DNA from: Asterella californica
Lineage: Eukaryota; Streptophyta; Marchantiopsida; Marchantiales; Aytoniaceae
Length of the DNA: 64,000 nt
Assembly (NCBI GenBank): GCA_036924285.1
Contig: JAYKYS010000011.1
Coordinates: forward strand, 4,588,001 to 4,652,000
Reading direction: 5' to 3'
Of this stretch, positions 11,003 to 22,954 are shown piece after piece; position 1 is the stretch's first letter, and each line of letters starts with the position of its first letter. The position numbers and the translations under genes were made by a program. The notes under the pieces were generated by a model, which was not told where the DNA came from, did no database searches, and saw only the letters and a program-made list of their open reading frames with translations.

Positions 11003-12474
11003 GGCGAAACGACCGAACCAAACTATTTGGAGTTGGCAGATCGTTGATACCTTCGATTTGCGAGTGCGTGCCTACACGGAATGGTTCTTTTGATCGATCG
11101 CTGTGTGAATTACTACTGTTTGAACTTGTTCTTGGTCGAATTGGTGGTAAGGTAGTGCGGAAGCGCTGTTGGAATTTCTCGTGATAGATTTTGAGATCAA
11201 TTTGAGGTCAACAGAAGTGCGTCGGCTGTGATCGAGTGTAGTAAGTGCGCGCAGAGAAGATGATTTCAACGCAACAAAATCGTTTGATTTGATGAAAGAT
11301 CGAAAGAGTTACAAGAAGAAGAAGGTCACGGGTGGTCCAAAATCTGACGTAATCTGGCTTACGATGCCAATTTGGCAGATTTTGACCTTGTGGAGTGTGT
11401 CTTCGATCTCCAAGTTGCTGTTTTTGGGTTCTTCTATTCATGCGCATCCTGTTTGTGTTGTTTGGCTCGAGTTTCTTCTCCTACCCAAGCAGAACGGAGC
11501 GGAAAGTGAGCGGGAGTGTCAAGGTGTTTAGAGACTTCGAGGAGCAGAGGTGCGTGAGTGCGGAGGCGTGAGAAGCCGAGTGCGAGAGAGCAGAGACGGA
11601 GCCTGAGCTCGAGCTCGAGCTTGCCGCAAGCCAGCTTGTTGGCGTGCGTGCGTGCGTGAGAGAGGAATGCAAGTTTCAATTGTGTGAGAAGTGTAAAATC
11701 AGTAAGTCACCCATCCCAACACTATTCCTGAACTTGCACACTTAACTCTGTAGTCTTAGCTTTGGCTCTATCACTAGTCCAATAGCTCTTGGTGTCTTCT
11801 AGGACCTTCTCGCACGTTCCTAGAGGAGTGGTAGGGCAACCCCATAGTACTAAGGAAAAGCTGTTGTTGTGATAGTGTTTGTCGATACTGTAGAGACGCG
11901 TATGGAGGTAGTTGGTGACAGTTGTCTTGGGTGAGCTAGTAGAGCTACCACGTAGATATTTTTGGAGTTACTAGAGGTGTGGACATCTAGTTAGTGATCT
12001 TAAGTATAAGTTATGACAGTTGGTGATCATATATTGTGCATGTGGTCACCGAAGAGGAGTCGTCGATCCAGGTGGGGCTGGGTTTCTCGTTATGTGAATG
12101 TTTGAGTGTGGAGGATTATCGTTTGGACTTCTTGTGGTTGGAACTCCTCCATATTCTACTTCTTGTTTGTGCGCTGTGTTTGCTTGTGTTGACGCTTGAT
12201 TTCTAGAGTGAGTTCACTCCAGTGTGTTACCTGTAGTGAGACTAGAGTGCGGACCAGTCAGACTATCTTTGTTTCTCTCACGGTGCGGTTGGATTGATGA
12301 TCAATAGATCGTGAGAGGCTGCTTGTGGTGATGACATGTACAAGTTGTCGTTATCTTGATCGTCCTAGTAAGGGATAGTGAGCTCTGTAGGAGCGGGGTT
12401 AGGCAAGTTGTGGTTACGATGGTGACGTGGATTTCAGCATTCTGGTTGGAGAGTGTTCATGAGATTCTAACATC
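11003..12474 (+). other. Leader region of element D
   Basis: About 1.5 kb separates the primer site from the gag ATG at 12475. Short frames such as 11289-11531 have no recognisable domain. It is treated as the untranslated leader, though some unrecognised coding could be hidden by decay. Confidence 0.4.
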
Positions 12475-12530
12475 ATGGAGTTCTTGAGAGATTCTGATGG
12501 AGACGTCTCGGACAGTGGGTATACATGGAG
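12475..12530 (+). pseudogene. Element D gag, N-terminal fragment before insertion A
   Basis: An ATG at 12475 opens an acidic frame starting MEFLRDSDGDVSDSG, cut after 18-19 codons by element A. The sequence resumes at 20222 beyond the second copy of the TGGAG target duplication. One frame change is needed to follow it into the 20221-20448 frame. Confidence 0.45.
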
Positions 12531-13660
12531 TGGATTTTCGCACACCTACCGCCTTGTTGCGCCAGCGGAAGCTCTTGCTCAGTAGGTCCCGAAATTCAAA
12601 CCGCTAACCTGCAAACACAATCACAAGTTAGCGTCCATGCACCACTTACCTTAGTTCTGTTTGATCCGGACCGGAGCCGGACCGTCTCCCAATCATCAAG
12701 CTCAGCAATCCTAAGTCCCGACTTAGATCCACCTAAGTCGGTCCCAAACATGAGCAAGTCACAATATGACTTGGGGCGGACTTCCCATAAAGTCCAGGGT
12801 CCTAAACGGTGCCTCCAGCACACCTAGCGACCCAACCGCCCGTGATGTTCGTCTGGGTCCAGGCTCCCGAACGGCGGTCTAACCCGCCGACTCGTTCCCT
12901 AGTCTTGCCCCAGCCCTTACATCGTTCCTAAGTCTAGCCGTCCAAGTCTAGATCGGAACGTGCCTTGGAACTGACCCAGCCATCACCTCATGCCCCCAGA
13001 GTCCGCCCGCCGAACCCTGGGGTCGGGTGACTCGTCCTGGCCCACCCAGGCATCGAGCCCCCCTCATATATACTTCTGGGGATCGGCGGCCCCGCCCTCC
13101 TCTTTGGTCCCTGAAAATTATACCACAACCCGATTGTGGTTCGGCCATAACTTCCAGCTCGGAGGTCAGATCGAGGAGTGTTATATATCACTGGAAAGCT
13201 CTCGACGAGACCTTTCCAATGATACCTCACTCGCCTCGAGATCTTACGTGGAGCTCCGTCCACGACCTAAAACGTCCCTGGAGCTCCAACACTTAGCAGT
13301 TTTTCCGAAAACCTGTGGTCCAGACCCAGGGTCGAACCCTGTGGTTCGTCTGCGTCTCGGACCCACGTCTCGGTCCCACGTCTCGGACCCACGTCTCAGA
13401 CCTATGTCTGAGACTCATGTTTCAGCCCGTTCTCAGACTCGCCCCCTCAGGTCAGCGTTCGTCTGGGGCCCTCTTGGGTAGGCCCTTATGTCCTAACCCA
13501 AGGTTCTAACCTTGGTTCAGAGAACCACTTAGGGTTCTTTTGATCCCGACTTCCCGGCCAAGCCGTTAAGTCCTACTCGCAGCGTTCACAACCTAGCGCA
13601 AGTCCGCTAGGGTTCTGTTGTTCGCGTCTGCGCCCGATCTTGAGAATGAGGGGCGCGACA
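12531..13660 (-). repeat. 3' LTR of element A
   Basis: It starts in element sense with TGTCGCGCC directly after the polypurine tract and ends next to the TGGAG duplication. It has a 13-bp minisatellite (13352-13416) and an imperfect palindrome (13192-13218). Its last four bases at the outer edge (TGGA on the plus strand, 12531-12534) are not matched in the other LTR, where the primer site abuts, so the exact end is uncertain by about four bases. Confidence 0.85.
13352..13416. repeat. 13-bp minisatellite inside LTR A
   Basis: Five tandem 13-bp units of the type ACGTCTCGGACCC, the last two degenerate. The same array is in the right LTR at 19908-19972. Tandem units in LTRs often carry regulatory sites, but no specific factor is implied here. 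Confidence 0.75.
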
Positions 13661-14389
13661 CTCACCCCCACTTTGGAGGTTGATGCCCTCATCAACAATG
13701 ATCCTTTAAGTTAACACCAAGTTCAAAATGGGTAGCCAACCCCTTGGCGCCAGAATTGCGTTCTGGTAGCTAACCCGCAATTCCCTTCTTGGCTTGAGTC
13801 TTAAGTTGTCGCTAGAACCCTTAGAAAATTCCAACTAGTCTCGGGAAAAGCCTTACCTTTTTGGCTTACCCTAAACAAAACTAGTTGGCAACTTCTAAAC
13901 ATTCTACTTAAGACTCTAACTTGCAAACTATAAGTATTCACACCTACTTACGAGGTCCCCCGAAACTCACTTTCCGGTCGCAACCTGATTTGACTTAGAC
14001 GCGAGACTAAGTTTACTTTGTAGAAAATCACAAAGCAAGATCACCCCAAGCCCCAAGACAAGTATGAAAGTTCATACTTGCTTTGCCAACGCTACGACAA
14101 ACCTAAGTCTTGACATCAAGACTTAGTCTTGATTTAGATGCTTATCCAAACCAGCTTGCTTCCTTTGAGTGTGCTTCGTTCCTCCTCTTGACAACATCCT
14201 AGGCATCTGATCAGAACTAGTCATAGCCATGCACTCCCAATACAGTTAGACAAATTTTCAAGAAACAAGATCTTTATTTCCAAACACAAGTCAAAGCTAC
14301 AAAGTCCATCGGCCCAAATCGCCTCAAGTTGCTACTCGTATGGTTCGCCGTTTCTTCACCCCTCGCTGGAAGGAGATGTCCTCATCGTG
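13661..14389 (-). other. 3' untranslated region and polypurine tract of element A
   Basis: In element sense the last 14 bases before the LTR (13674 to 13661) read AAAGTGGGGGTGAG, a clear polypurine tract for plus-strand priming. The roughly 700 bp between it and the gag-pol stop codon hold no reading frame of note. Confidence 0.7.
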
Positions 14390-17300
14390 CTAACGCCCTT
14401 GTTGTCCTTGTCTCCGCTTGAAGAGGTCCAATGCTTCGCTCGCATGTGCGAGATCTTTCTCTGGCACCCAAGTTGCTTCCTTCAAATGGTAACCACGCCA
14501 TTTGACCAAGTACTCCATCCGGTTTGATTTGCGCCGAGATCGCAAAATGGACTCCACCTCATATTCTGCTTCGTCTTGCACGACATCAGGTTGAGGTCTG
14601 AGTACTTGTTTGCGCTCCGGCCGCAAATCATCCTTGAAGTATTTCTTTAATAAAGAAACATGGAAAGTCGGATGCAACTGCCACTCGCGAGGAAGGTCTA
14701 AGGTATAGACATCTTCATGCGGATTCTTGACAACAACAAAAGGTCCTGCAAACTTCGATGAAAATTTCGCCGATATTTCCTTTGGAAGTGTGAAGTTTTT
14801 CGCACTTAACCATACTTGTTCGCCCACTTGAAACTTCACTTGCCGCCGATGCTTGTTTACCTGCTTTGTGTATCTTTGCTGCGCCTTCTCGAGGTTCTTC
14901 TTTACTTGTTCCTCGCGCCGCTGCATTGCCGCCACCAACTCTTCAGCTGATGTTTGCCGTGTTCTTGGTCGTGCCGATGTAGAGCTCCCTGCAAGGGTCA
15001 AGTCAAGAGGCCCTTCTGGCTCACGTCCGTAAGCCAGCAAGAAAGGCGATTCGCCGGTTGCCGAATGCTTCGTGGAATTGTAGCAATACTCCGCAAGACT
15101 GAGCCACTCCGCCCAATCACTTTGGTCCGCGCTCACATAATTCCTCAAGTATTGATTCAGAACCGAGTTAACTCGTTCCGTTTGCCCATCTGTTTCTGGA
15201 TGAAAGGCGGTACTAAATTTTAATTTAGTCCCCAATTTTTGGAACAAGTGTTTCCAAAAGGCACTTGTGAACTTAGAGTCTCTATCTGAAATAATACTCC
15301 GGGGTAATCCATGTGAACGCCACCAAGTATCTAGGAACAACCGAGAAGTCGTGAACGCTGTTGCAGTGTCCAAGGTCGGAGCAAACTTCGCTAGTTTGCT
15401 AAACCGATCAACTATCACAAAAATTGCGTTGTATCCATTCGAGTCAGGCAGAGAGGTAATGAAGTCCATGCTGATGCTTTCCCAAGGTCTGGCTGGAATC
15501 GGCAAAGGATGAAGCAATCCTTGTTTCTTCTCATAAGAAACACGATTCGCTTGACAGGTTACGCATGTTTTCACAAAGTGGGAAACATCGTCTTTCATGT
15601 GGGGCCAATAAAACTTTTTAGCGATTACCGCTAAAGTGGACTTTTCTCCTTTATGGCCTGATAAGGGCACATCATGAGATTCTTTTAACAACTTGGTCCT
15701 AAGTTTTCCTTGTCCCACATAAACTCGACTTTGTTTGAACATGAGTAAACCATGTCTTAGCTGCATGTTCTGCAACTTCACCCCTCGCTTGAGCTGTTCC
15801 AGATACTCCTTCGCTTGATCGTCGCCCATGTAACCTTCACGTATTCGCCTCTCCAAATCTGACTCCTTAGGATACATAGCTCGCAAAATCTGTGTTGACG
15901 ATGGAAGATATTCCTCCTTGCGACTCAAGGCGTCAGGAACCACATTGTCCTTTCCCGCTTTGTGGATCAATTCCACATTCATGAGCGCCAAGGTATCATG
16001 CCACCGTAGTTGCTTGGGCGTCACCCGATCTTGTGTCTCGAAGTACTTGAGCGAGATGTTATCAGTATACACTTGGGTCTTGTGAAGTCCCAAGTAATGC
16101 CGCCATTTCCTCAAGCAATGGACAACCGCAAACAGTTCCTTCTCGTGAGTCGGCCATCGACTCTCTGTCCTAGATAACTTCTTGCTTTCGTACGCTACAG
16201 GTTTCCCATTCTGCACCAACACTCCGCCAATCGCATAGTCGCTCGCGTCCGTGTGCACCTCGAATGGTTTGTCGAACTCCGGCAGCTTCAAAACTGGCGC
16301 CTTTGACAAAATAGCTTTGATCGTCTGAAACGCATCATCCACCTCCTTGGTCCAACTTACCTGTGCGTCTTTGCCCGTCCAGTCCGTCAGCGGCTTCGCG
16401 ATCTTTGAAAACCCCTTCACATACTTGCGGTAGAACTGCGCCAATCCTAAGAATCGCCGCATCCCCTTCACTGTAGTCGGAGGCTCCCAAGTCACAATCG
16501 CATCCACCTTCTGCATATCCGGGCCGACTCCTTCTGCACTAATTACATGTCCCAAGAAGTTAATGCGCTCCAAACCAAACTCACTCTTGTCAATGTTGGC
16601 AAACAGCTTATGCTCCCGCAGCTTCGTCAACACCACCCTTAGCTGCTCCGCGTGCGACTCCAAGGTTTTGGAGTAGATCAAGATGTCGTCGATGTAAACG
16701 ATGACAAACTCATCCATCTCCTCGCGAAAAATTGTTTTCATCAATGTAGTGAACGTCGAAGGGGCGTTGCAGTGTCCAAATGGCATCACCACGAATTCAA
16801 ACGATCCGTATCTGGTTCGACAAGCGGTCTTCTCAACATCTGGGTCAGCTATCCGGATTTGGTAATATCCTGACTTCAAGTCTATCCTGCTGAAGTACTT
16901 TGCGCCCGCTAGCCTATCAAAGAGGTCGTCTATCCTTGGCAAAGGATAATTATTCTTCACCGTCACCTTATTGAGTGCACGATAATCTACGCAGAGTCGT
17001 AACTTCCCATCCTTCTTCTTTGCAAAAAGAACTGGGGCTCCATAAGGTGACTTGCTGGTTCGAATATATCCCCGCGCTAAAAGCTCGCCGAGTTGTCTTT
17101 TCAACTCAAGGAGTTCCACCTGATTGAGTCGGTAAGGGGCTTTGGAAGGTGGTTCTGATCCTGGCAAGACCTCGATCTTGTGATCCACCACCCGCCTTGG
17201 AGGTAACTCAGCAGGTAACTCGTCCGTCAAGACATCCTCAAACTCCTTAATCACTTCGCGAAGCACCTCCGGAAGTTTAGTCGCGTCTCCTGATGTTTCC

Positions 17301-18970
17301 TCTTGTCCGTCACCCGCCATCAAATCTGCAACCCGCATCAAACACATGACTCCGTCGTTGAAGTCCATCTGTTTGCCTTTGATCAAATTCACCGCAAAGT
17401 CATCAATCTTCCGCGCCTTCCGGATCAGCCTCACTCCCAGCTTCCGCCCTTTAACTCTAACGTTTAACCTTAAAGGTTTCCGCCTAAGTTCCACTTCAAA
17501 CCTGTCCAAGAAAGTATTCCCCAAAACCGCATTGATATCATCCATCTCGCACACCGTGAAGTTCTCTGTGAACTCCAACTTCCCACACACAAATCGTACG
17601 TCCAAGGCCACTTCAGAAGTTTGGTACGTCTTGCCCTTGGCAAAGCGTACCTGAATAGGCTTGTCTGCCTTGGAGGTAGACAAGCCCAACTTCTTCACCA
17701 ACTTTGGACTTATGAAGGAGTGAGTCGCTCCTGTGTCCACAAGAAAAGTAACATCACGGTTAGCAACCTTGGCTTGTAGATACATCAGTCCTGGCGTCTT
17801 CTTCGTGGTTCTCAAGGTCACAGTCATCTGGCCCTCCAACAAGTCCTTTGCAACAAATGCATTCATGCTACAGTTACTAACCTTAGGTTTTGTACACCCC
17901 TTAGCAATGTGACCCGCCTCGCCACAGTTGTAGCAAGTAAACTTAGCCCCATTGCCCTTCTGAGGTGTCTGCCCCTTCGGTTTCACTCCTGTTTGCTGCC
18001 GCTTTGCTGCCGGGGCAGAAGAATCCTTCCGATCCTTCTCACCCCCATCCCATTGTCGCTTGAAGCCCTTGTTCTTCTTCTGGAACTTGTCCGTGCTGCG
18101 AGGTTCAAAAGGTTTTTGTTGCTGGACGTCATCGTCCCCAATTCGCTCCGCTAGCTTCAAAAGTTCGGCACTTGTCGTAGGTAGCTCCGGCATCCGAAAG
18201 AGAGCCTTCTCCGAGCTGGACTTGAGTCCCCCAATGAATATACATATTTTGGTCTCCTCAGTCCACTTGGAGAACGAATCCAGTTTGGCACTGAACTCGC
18301 GCACATAAGCACTTAAGGTCCTTGTCTGCTTCAGCCGAACTAACTCAACACCGTCCCGAATCCTCTGATACTCCGGAGTGAATCGTCCTGCGAGTAACTC
18401 CTTGAACTCCTTCCAACCAAGCGCCGAGACGGTCAAGGCATGCTCATCCCTGTATGCGGTCCACCAGAGAAGCGCATGGTCCTTCAAGAACGTAACCGCC
18501 GCTCTCACTTTGTCTGACTCCTGAGCCTGATGCGCTTCAAAGTATAGGTCTAACTCGGTTAAGAAATCCTTAACCTTACGAGCCCGTCCTATACCTGTAA
18601 ACGGAGTCGGCAAATTCGTCTTACAAAGCTTCCTGGTAGACGAGGAACTTCCTTGGCCTGCCTCAAGTTCAGCGATACGTTTATCCCTCGAGGCCATCCC
18701 TTCCTGCATGGTCTTCATCATTTTGATGAGTTCCGCATACAAGGCTCCTTGACTTCCCGCGCCTGCATCGTTGGGCACCGTTGGCAAGACTCCATCTTGC
18801 TGCAGCGGTGCCACAGCTGGAACTGGGCTTCCTTGACGTTGGGGCGAAGGTTGTCGGTTATCGTCCCCTGACTGTGCCTCGGGGCTAGCTCGAGTCGATC
18901 TGGTCCCGGTGTCAGTTGCCGCTCCCCGTCTCTTGGTCTTCCTCCTGGAACTCTGTCCTTCTTCGGCCAT
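14390..18970 (-). CDS. Gag-Pol polyprotein of chromovirus A
   Basis: A single 1526-residue frame starting at ATG 18970. Domains by approximate residue: gag 110-330; zinc knuckle [14 protein letters not shown] at 345-358; aspartic protease with DTG near 412; reverse transcriptase 600-800 with YIDD near 758; RNase H 895-1040 beginning at a TDAS motif; integrase zinc-binding domain 1098-1137 (HxxxxxxH and CxxC); integrase core with Asp near 1168, Asp near 1227 and Glu near 1262; C-terminal chromodomain about 1468-1520 (YLVKWRGY core). All catalytic residues I looked for are present. The protein would package element RNA, copy it and insert the DNA, and chromodomains of this class guide insertion towards marked chromatin. 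Gag and pol are fused with no frameshift. RT has an unusual MPFGHCNAP where MPFGLxNAP is common. Confidence 0.95.
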   Translation of the reverse strand: MAEEGQSSRRKTKRRGAATDTGTRSTRASPEAQSGDDNRQPSPQRQGSPVPAVAPLQQDGVLPTVPNDAGAGSQGALYAELIKMMKTMQEGMASRDKRIAELEAGQGSSSSTRKLCKTNLPTPFTGIGRARKVKDFLTELDLYFEAHQAQESDKVRAAVTFLKDHALLWWTAYRDEHALTVSALGWKEFKELLAGRFTPEYQRIRDGVELVRLKQTRTLSAYVREFSAKLDSFSKWTEETKICIFIGGLKSSSEKALFRMPELPTTSAELLKLAERIGDDDVQQQKPFEPRSTDKFQKKNKGFKRQWDGGEKDRKDSSAPAAKRQQTGVKPKGQTPQKGNGAKFTCYNCGEAGHIAKGCTKPKVSNCSMNAFVAKDLLEGQMTVTLRTTKKTPGLMYLQAKVANRDVTFLVDTGATHSFISPKLVKKLGLSTSKADKPIQVRFAKGKTYQTSEVALDVRFVCGKLEFTENFTVCEMDDINAVLGNTFLDRFEVELRRKPLRLNVRVKGRKLGVRLIRKARKIDDFAVNLIKGKQMDFNDGVMCLMRVADLMAGDGQEETSGDATKLPEVLREVIKEFEDVLTDELPAELPPRRVVDHKIEVLPGSEPPSKAPYRLNQVELLELKRQLGELLARGYIRTSKSPYGAPVLFAKKKDGKLRLCVDYRALNKVTVKNNYPLPRIDDLFDRLAGAKYFSRIDLKSGYYQIRIADPDVEKTACRTRYGSFEFVVMPFGHCNAPSTFTTLMKTIFREEMDEFVIVYIDDILIYSKTLESHAEQLRVVLTKLREHKLFANIDKSEFGLERINFLGHVISAEGVGPDMQKVDAIVTWEPPTTVKGMRRFLGLAQFYRKYVKGFSKIAKPLTDWTGKDAQVSWTKEVDDAFQTIKAILSKAPVLKLPEFDKPFEVHTDASDYAIGGVLVQNGKPVAYESKKLSRTESRWPTHEKELFAVVHCLRKWRHYLGLHKTQVYTDNISLKYFETQDRVTPKQLRWHDTLALMNVELIHKAGKDNVVPDALSRKEEYLPSSTQILRAMYPKESDLERRIREGYMGDDQAKEYLEQLKRGVKLQNMQLRHGLLMFKQSRVYVGQGKLRTKLLKESHDVPLSGHKGEKSTLAVIAKKFYWPHMKDDVSHFVKTCVTCQANRVSYEKKQGLLHPLPIPARPWESISMDFITSLPDSNGYNAIFVIVDRFSKLAKFAPTLDTATAFTTSRLFLDTWWRSHGLPRSIISDRDSKFTSAFWKHLFQKLGTKLKFSTAFHPETDGQTERVNSVLNQYLRNYVSADQSDWAEWLSLAEYCYNSTKHSATGESPFLLAYGREPEGPLDLTLAGSSTSARPRTRQTSAEELVAAMQRREEQVKKNLEKAQQRYTKQVNKHRRQVKFQVGEQVWLSAKNFTLPKEISAKFSSKFAGPFVVVKNPHEDVYTLDLPREWQLHPTFHVSLLKKYFKDDLRPERKQVLRPQPDVVQDEAEYEVESILRSRRKSNRMEYLVKWRGYHLKEATWVPEKDLAHASEALDLFKRRQGQQGR

Positions 18971-19077
18971 CGCTCCAAGTATTCACCTAGAAACGCTGAT
19001 CCGCTTCGTGTCTTGCGTCCCTCCTCAAGCGTCCAGCCTTCAACCGCTACCTCAAGTTCTCGCTCACCGAAGCGTCG

Positions 19078-19089
19078 GCTCTGATACCA
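19078..19089 (-). other. Primer-binding site of element A
   Basis: On the minus strand TGGTATCAGAGC follows the 5' LTR. It is the standard site complementary to the 3' end of plant initiator tRNA-Met. Confidence 0.9.
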
Positions 19090-20216
19090 CTTTTCGCGCA
19101 CCTACCGCCTTGTTGCGCCAGCGGAAGCTCTTGCTCAGTAGGTCCCGAAATTCAAACCGCTAACCTGCAAACACAATCACAAGTTAGCGTCCATGCACCA
19201 CTTACCTTAGTTCTGTTTGGTCCGGACCGGAGCCGGACCGTCTCCCAATCATCAAGCTCAGCAATCCTAAGTCCCGACTTAGATCCACCTAAGTCGGTCC
19301 CAAACATGAGCAAGTCACAATATGACTTGGGGCGGACTTCCCATAAAGTCCAGGGTCCTAAACGGTGCCTCCAGCACACCTAGCGACCCAACCGCCCGTG
19401 ATGTCCGTCTGGGTCCAGGCTCCCGAACGGCGGTCTAACCCGCCGACTCGTTCCCTAGTCTTGCCCCAGCCCTTACATCGTTCCTAAGTCTAGCCGTCCA
19501 AGTCTAGATCGGAACGTGCCTTGGAACTGGCCCAGCCATCACCTCATGCCCCCAGAGTCCGCCCGCCGAACCCTGGGGTCGGGTGACTCGTCCTGGCCCA
19601 CCCAGGCATCGAGCCCCCCTCATATATACTTCTGGGGATCGGTGGCCCCGCCCTCCTCTTTGGTCCCTGAAAATTATACCACAACCCGATTGTGGTTCGG
19701 CCATAACTTCCAGCTCGGAGGTCAGATCGAGGAGTGTTATATATCACTGGAAAGCTCTCGACGAGACCTTTCCAATGATACCTCACTCGCCTCGAGATCT
19801 TACGTGGAGCTCCGTCCACGACCTAAAACGTCCCTGGAGCTCCAACACTTAGCAGTTTTTCCGAAAACCTGTGGTCCAGACCCAGGGTCGAACCCTGTGG
19901 TTCGTCTGCGTCTCGGACCCACGTCTCGGTCCCACGTCTCGGACCCACGTCTCAGACCTATGTCTGAGACTCATGTTTCAGCCCGTTCTCAGACTCGCCC
20001 CCTCAGGTCAGCGTTCGTCTGGGGCCCTCTTGGGTAGGCCCTTATGTCCTAACCCAAGGTTCTAACCTTGGTTCAGAGAACCACTTAGGGTTCTTCTGAT
20101 CCCGACTTCCCGGCCAAGCCGTTAAGTCCTACTCGCAGCGTTCACAACCTAGCGCAAGTCCGCTAGGGTTCTGTTGTTCGCGTCTGCGCCCGATCTTGAG
20201 AATGAGGGGCGCGACA
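19090..20216 (-). repeat. 5' LTR of element A
   Basis: Matches 12535-13660 over 1126 bases with a constant offset of 6556. Differences seen by eye are at 12542, 12664 and four other sites, all transitions. It holds the promoter for the element, reading leftward into the gag-pol ORF. Confidence 0.9.
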
Positions 20217-20614
20217 TGGAGTGAGGTATCAACTATCTACACCATTACCGTCGGTTGCTCAAGAGGACGAGTCAGACGCTAACAGTGCATTTCCTAGTGG
20301 TGAGTCTAGTGTCGCCACACCGTTGTTGTGGGACATGGACGAGATCTATGGGGCCACGAAAGGACCTCGACGTTACTCAGATACGGTGGGTACCATCGAG
20401 CTGGATGACTTCATGCAGGAGTTGGACAATTGGTGTGATCTGCAGTAGATGCCGAACCCATAGCTGTTTACACCCTTCATGACGTGGAAGAGTTTGTTCC
20501 AATACTTGGAGGGACCGCCGATAGACGATTATCATGAGTTCAGACGAGACTACAGTGTGGAGATTGAGTTGTGGGGACAACATTGGTCTTCCAACTACGT
20601 TTCTATCACTACGA
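20217..20614 (+). pseudogene. Element D gag, second fragment, between A and the B array
   Basis: It starts with the right copy of the TGGAG target duplication, continuing D gag after element A. The plus-strand frame 20221-20448 is acidic and ends at a TAG, and coding-like sequence carries on past it to 20614. It stops exactly where the B LTR begins (TGTCGG), and D resumes at 38472. Confidence 0.6.
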
Positions 20615-21987
20615 TGTCGGAGTGTGATCCGTCTACTTAGGAAAGCGCTGGGCTTCTGGCTGTGGTTGTTTACTCAAGAGGTTGGCTTTCAGGTCACAAC
20701 AGGAGCTATAAACACTCACACAGGAGTGTAGGATCCTCTGATATGCTCAAAAAGCGAAATTTAGGTCTCAATGGTAGTAATAGACTTAGGCGGTGAACTT
20801 TGACACTCAAAGAGAGGAAAACTATGAAGGTTTAGACCTCTAAACTTCCCCTACATGCAAATGAGGTACTACTGAACTCACAGACGAAGTTTCAACCTGA
20901 GATCAAATTCTGACACGGAGATATGAACAGAAAAGTTCTGAATAAGAGAATTATGGCAATTTCTGGTACCTAGACAACTATTCAGACATAGAACAGAGAA
21001 TTGGCTCGATGAATTTCAAATCTTCTTACAGTATTTGAAGTCTACAGGATGCTGAACATCCCTGTGAAGTTGGGACTTCTGAATGTTTGTAGAACTCCAG
21101 ATCTCCTTCTCTAAAGTCGCTGCTCTAGATTAAGAGCTTTTCAAACCCCCTCTGCTTCAGCGGCCGCCCTGAATTACTCAATTACTCAAATGATTCAAAA
21201 CTTTTTGGAAAGTCGTAGCCCTCCTGACAGTGAACGCAACCACGAAGTTTTGAAGTGATTTCTTCAATTCTGCTGCAATTGGCACCGAAAACCCCAAAAT
21301 CAACAAAAGTGACGCAGTTTTGGCACAATCCGAACTTCAATTGGGCATAACTCCTTGTTTATTGATCCAAATCGAGCAAACATTTCACTGACAGTGCTTG
21401 GCACGACGAGCTCTCTCTTCCTGTGCTCTCAGATTTCGAAGATACCTCACCAATTGCTCGAACTCTCCTCTAGAGCTCTGTTTCTAAACTTAGAGTTTTA
21501 CAAAAGACAAAAATGGACCAATGGGAGTTCATAGCTCCACTTGACTGTCCTTTTGTGCCTTAAACTACCTGGTAACTTATCTACACTCATAGGCTACCAC
21601 GTCAAGCCCCCTAGAGTGCCAGCGTAAAACTTAAACTACCTAAAATGACATATAGCCCTGAAAAATAACTTCAATTAGCTAGAAAGCGTGCATGGGCGAC
21701 AAGTAAGTACAACCCATGAGCTCAAACCCCTATCAGCATGGAAACCCTAAGTTATGTACATTGAACGTCATAGACAAGTAAGAAGTCACTTGCACAAGCG
21801 CACAAATGCTTGAACAAGATACCTAACATACTATCAGCCTACTAGGACTCAAAATAGTGTTAACACCGTATGCAAAGGTGTCAAACATATACATAAAGGA
21901 CTAGAAGTAATATGAGCTAACTTCTAGAACTACCAAACCTAAGCGTCGGAGTAGAAGTCAAGCATGTAGCTGCCAAATGGCGCGACA
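20615..21987 (-). repeat. Family-B LTR copy 1 (recombinant)
   Basis: 1,373 bp, starting TGTCGG and ending GCGACA, with inverted TGTCG/CGACA termini. At 20709 and 21313 it differs from LTR copies 2 and 3, yet at 21971 it carries the base of copies 2 and 3 and not that of the LTR tails. It therefore looks like a head from the original 3' LTR joined to a tail from a 5' LTR. Confidence 0.85.
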
Positions 21988-22611
21988 ACGGGCGCAGTTT
22001 CGGGAGGCGTAGCACTTGTGAGTTCGGGTGCCAGTAGTAGTGATACATCCACGGGTGGCGAAGTATCTACTACCAGCGGTACATTCACTAGTAGTGGAGA
22101 AGGTGGTAATGCGAGCGAGATACCACCAGGGTTTAATCTTGTGGTTCCGTTCTTTTAGTGTTTGAGGAAGAACTATCAGGATGTGCGGACCGACAAGTTG
22201 AGGAGTCTGCAGGAAGACTGGAGAGAGCCTACGCGAGACGTTTACTTGCATGAGGTAGTTGATTATCGTTATCCAAGGCATGACTGAAGCATAGGCAGTC
22301 TAGTTCTAGTATGAAATATTAGACCGGGAGCTGCGTAGGAGAGTCAGCGATACCACTCTCCTTAGAGACACTACTCCGACGTTGGCGGTTGTCTTTGGTT
22401 TGGCTGACCGGATTGAGCTCAACATAGTGGAGGAGAGGGTGGTGGTTGCTAGGTTCAGCAAGGAAACACCATATGGAGCAACCAACTCTTCTCGAGGATC
22501 ACAAGCTGCGTAACAACATGGTGGTGGTGGCAAAGATCGTGCTGAACAGTCATGATCACAAAGAGGTGTTGAAGGACATGGTCGGTAGAAGCCCATGCCG
22601 TCCTTCTCTAG
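21988..22611 (+). repeat. Duplicated D-gag segment, copy 1
   Basis: 624 bp identical by eye to 30230-30853 and to the start of the right-hand D sequence at 38472-39095. It encodes part of a D gag frame ending in a TAG near 22157 and is not part of element B. Its right end joins the middle of a B LTR at 22611/22612. Confidence 0.85.
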
Positions 22612-22906
22612 TGGGCGACAAGTAAGTACAACCCATGAGCTCAAACCCCTATCAGCATGGAAACCCTAAGTTATGTACATTGAACGTCATAGACAAGTAA
22701 GAAGTCACTTGCACAAGCGCACAAATGCTTGAACAAGATACCTAACATACTATCAGCCTACTAGGACTCAAAATAGTGTTAACACCGTATGCAAAGGTGT
22801 CAAACATATACATAAAGGACTAGAAGTAATATGAGCTAACTTCTAGAACTACCAAACCTAAGCGTCGGAGTAGAAGTCAAGCATGTAGCCGCCAAATGGC
22901 GCGACA
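22612..22906 (-). repeat. Partial family-B LTR (295 bp), 3' LTR remnant of copy 1
   Basis: It corresponds to the right-hand 295 bp of the full LTR (21693-21987). It sits directly against the polypurine tract of the B internal region, so it is the remaining U3 part of the 3' LTR. The rest was replaced by the D-gag segment at the breakpoint. Confidence 0.85.
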
Positions 22907-22954
22907 TCCACCCCCTCTGAACCTGCACATCCTCCGGTATGTGCCAGACCCAGA
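22907..22954 (-). other. Element B 3' untranslated end and polypurine tract
   Basis: In element sense AGAGGGGGTGGA precedes the LTR start TGTCGCGCC. The same block with small changes precedes the family-C LTR near 60818-60830, which shows that B and C are related. Confidence 0.75.

Larger units (their letters stand above)
12531..20216 (-). mobile_element. Family-A chromovirus (Ty3/gypsy), apparently complete
   Basis: A 7,686-bp element on the minus strand with two LTRs of about 1.13 kb, an initiator-tRNA-Met primer site (19078-19089), a polypurine tract (13661-13674), and one uninterrupted gag-pol ORF. Flanking TGGAG copies at 12526-12530 and 20217-20221 are a 5-bp target-site duplication inside D gag. 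The LTRs differ at about six positions in 1126, all transitions. This is the only element in the window with no visible coding lesion, so it may be recently active. Confidence 0.92.

Noticed and set aside
13352..13416. CRISPR-like short direct repeats
   Set aside because: Contiguous 13-bp units without spacers, inside a plant LTR; an ordinary minisatellite.
12990..13481. 163-codon frame, recurring as 173 codons at 19516-20037
   Set aside because: Lies inside both LTRs of element A and includes the 13-bp minisatellite; an LTR by-product.
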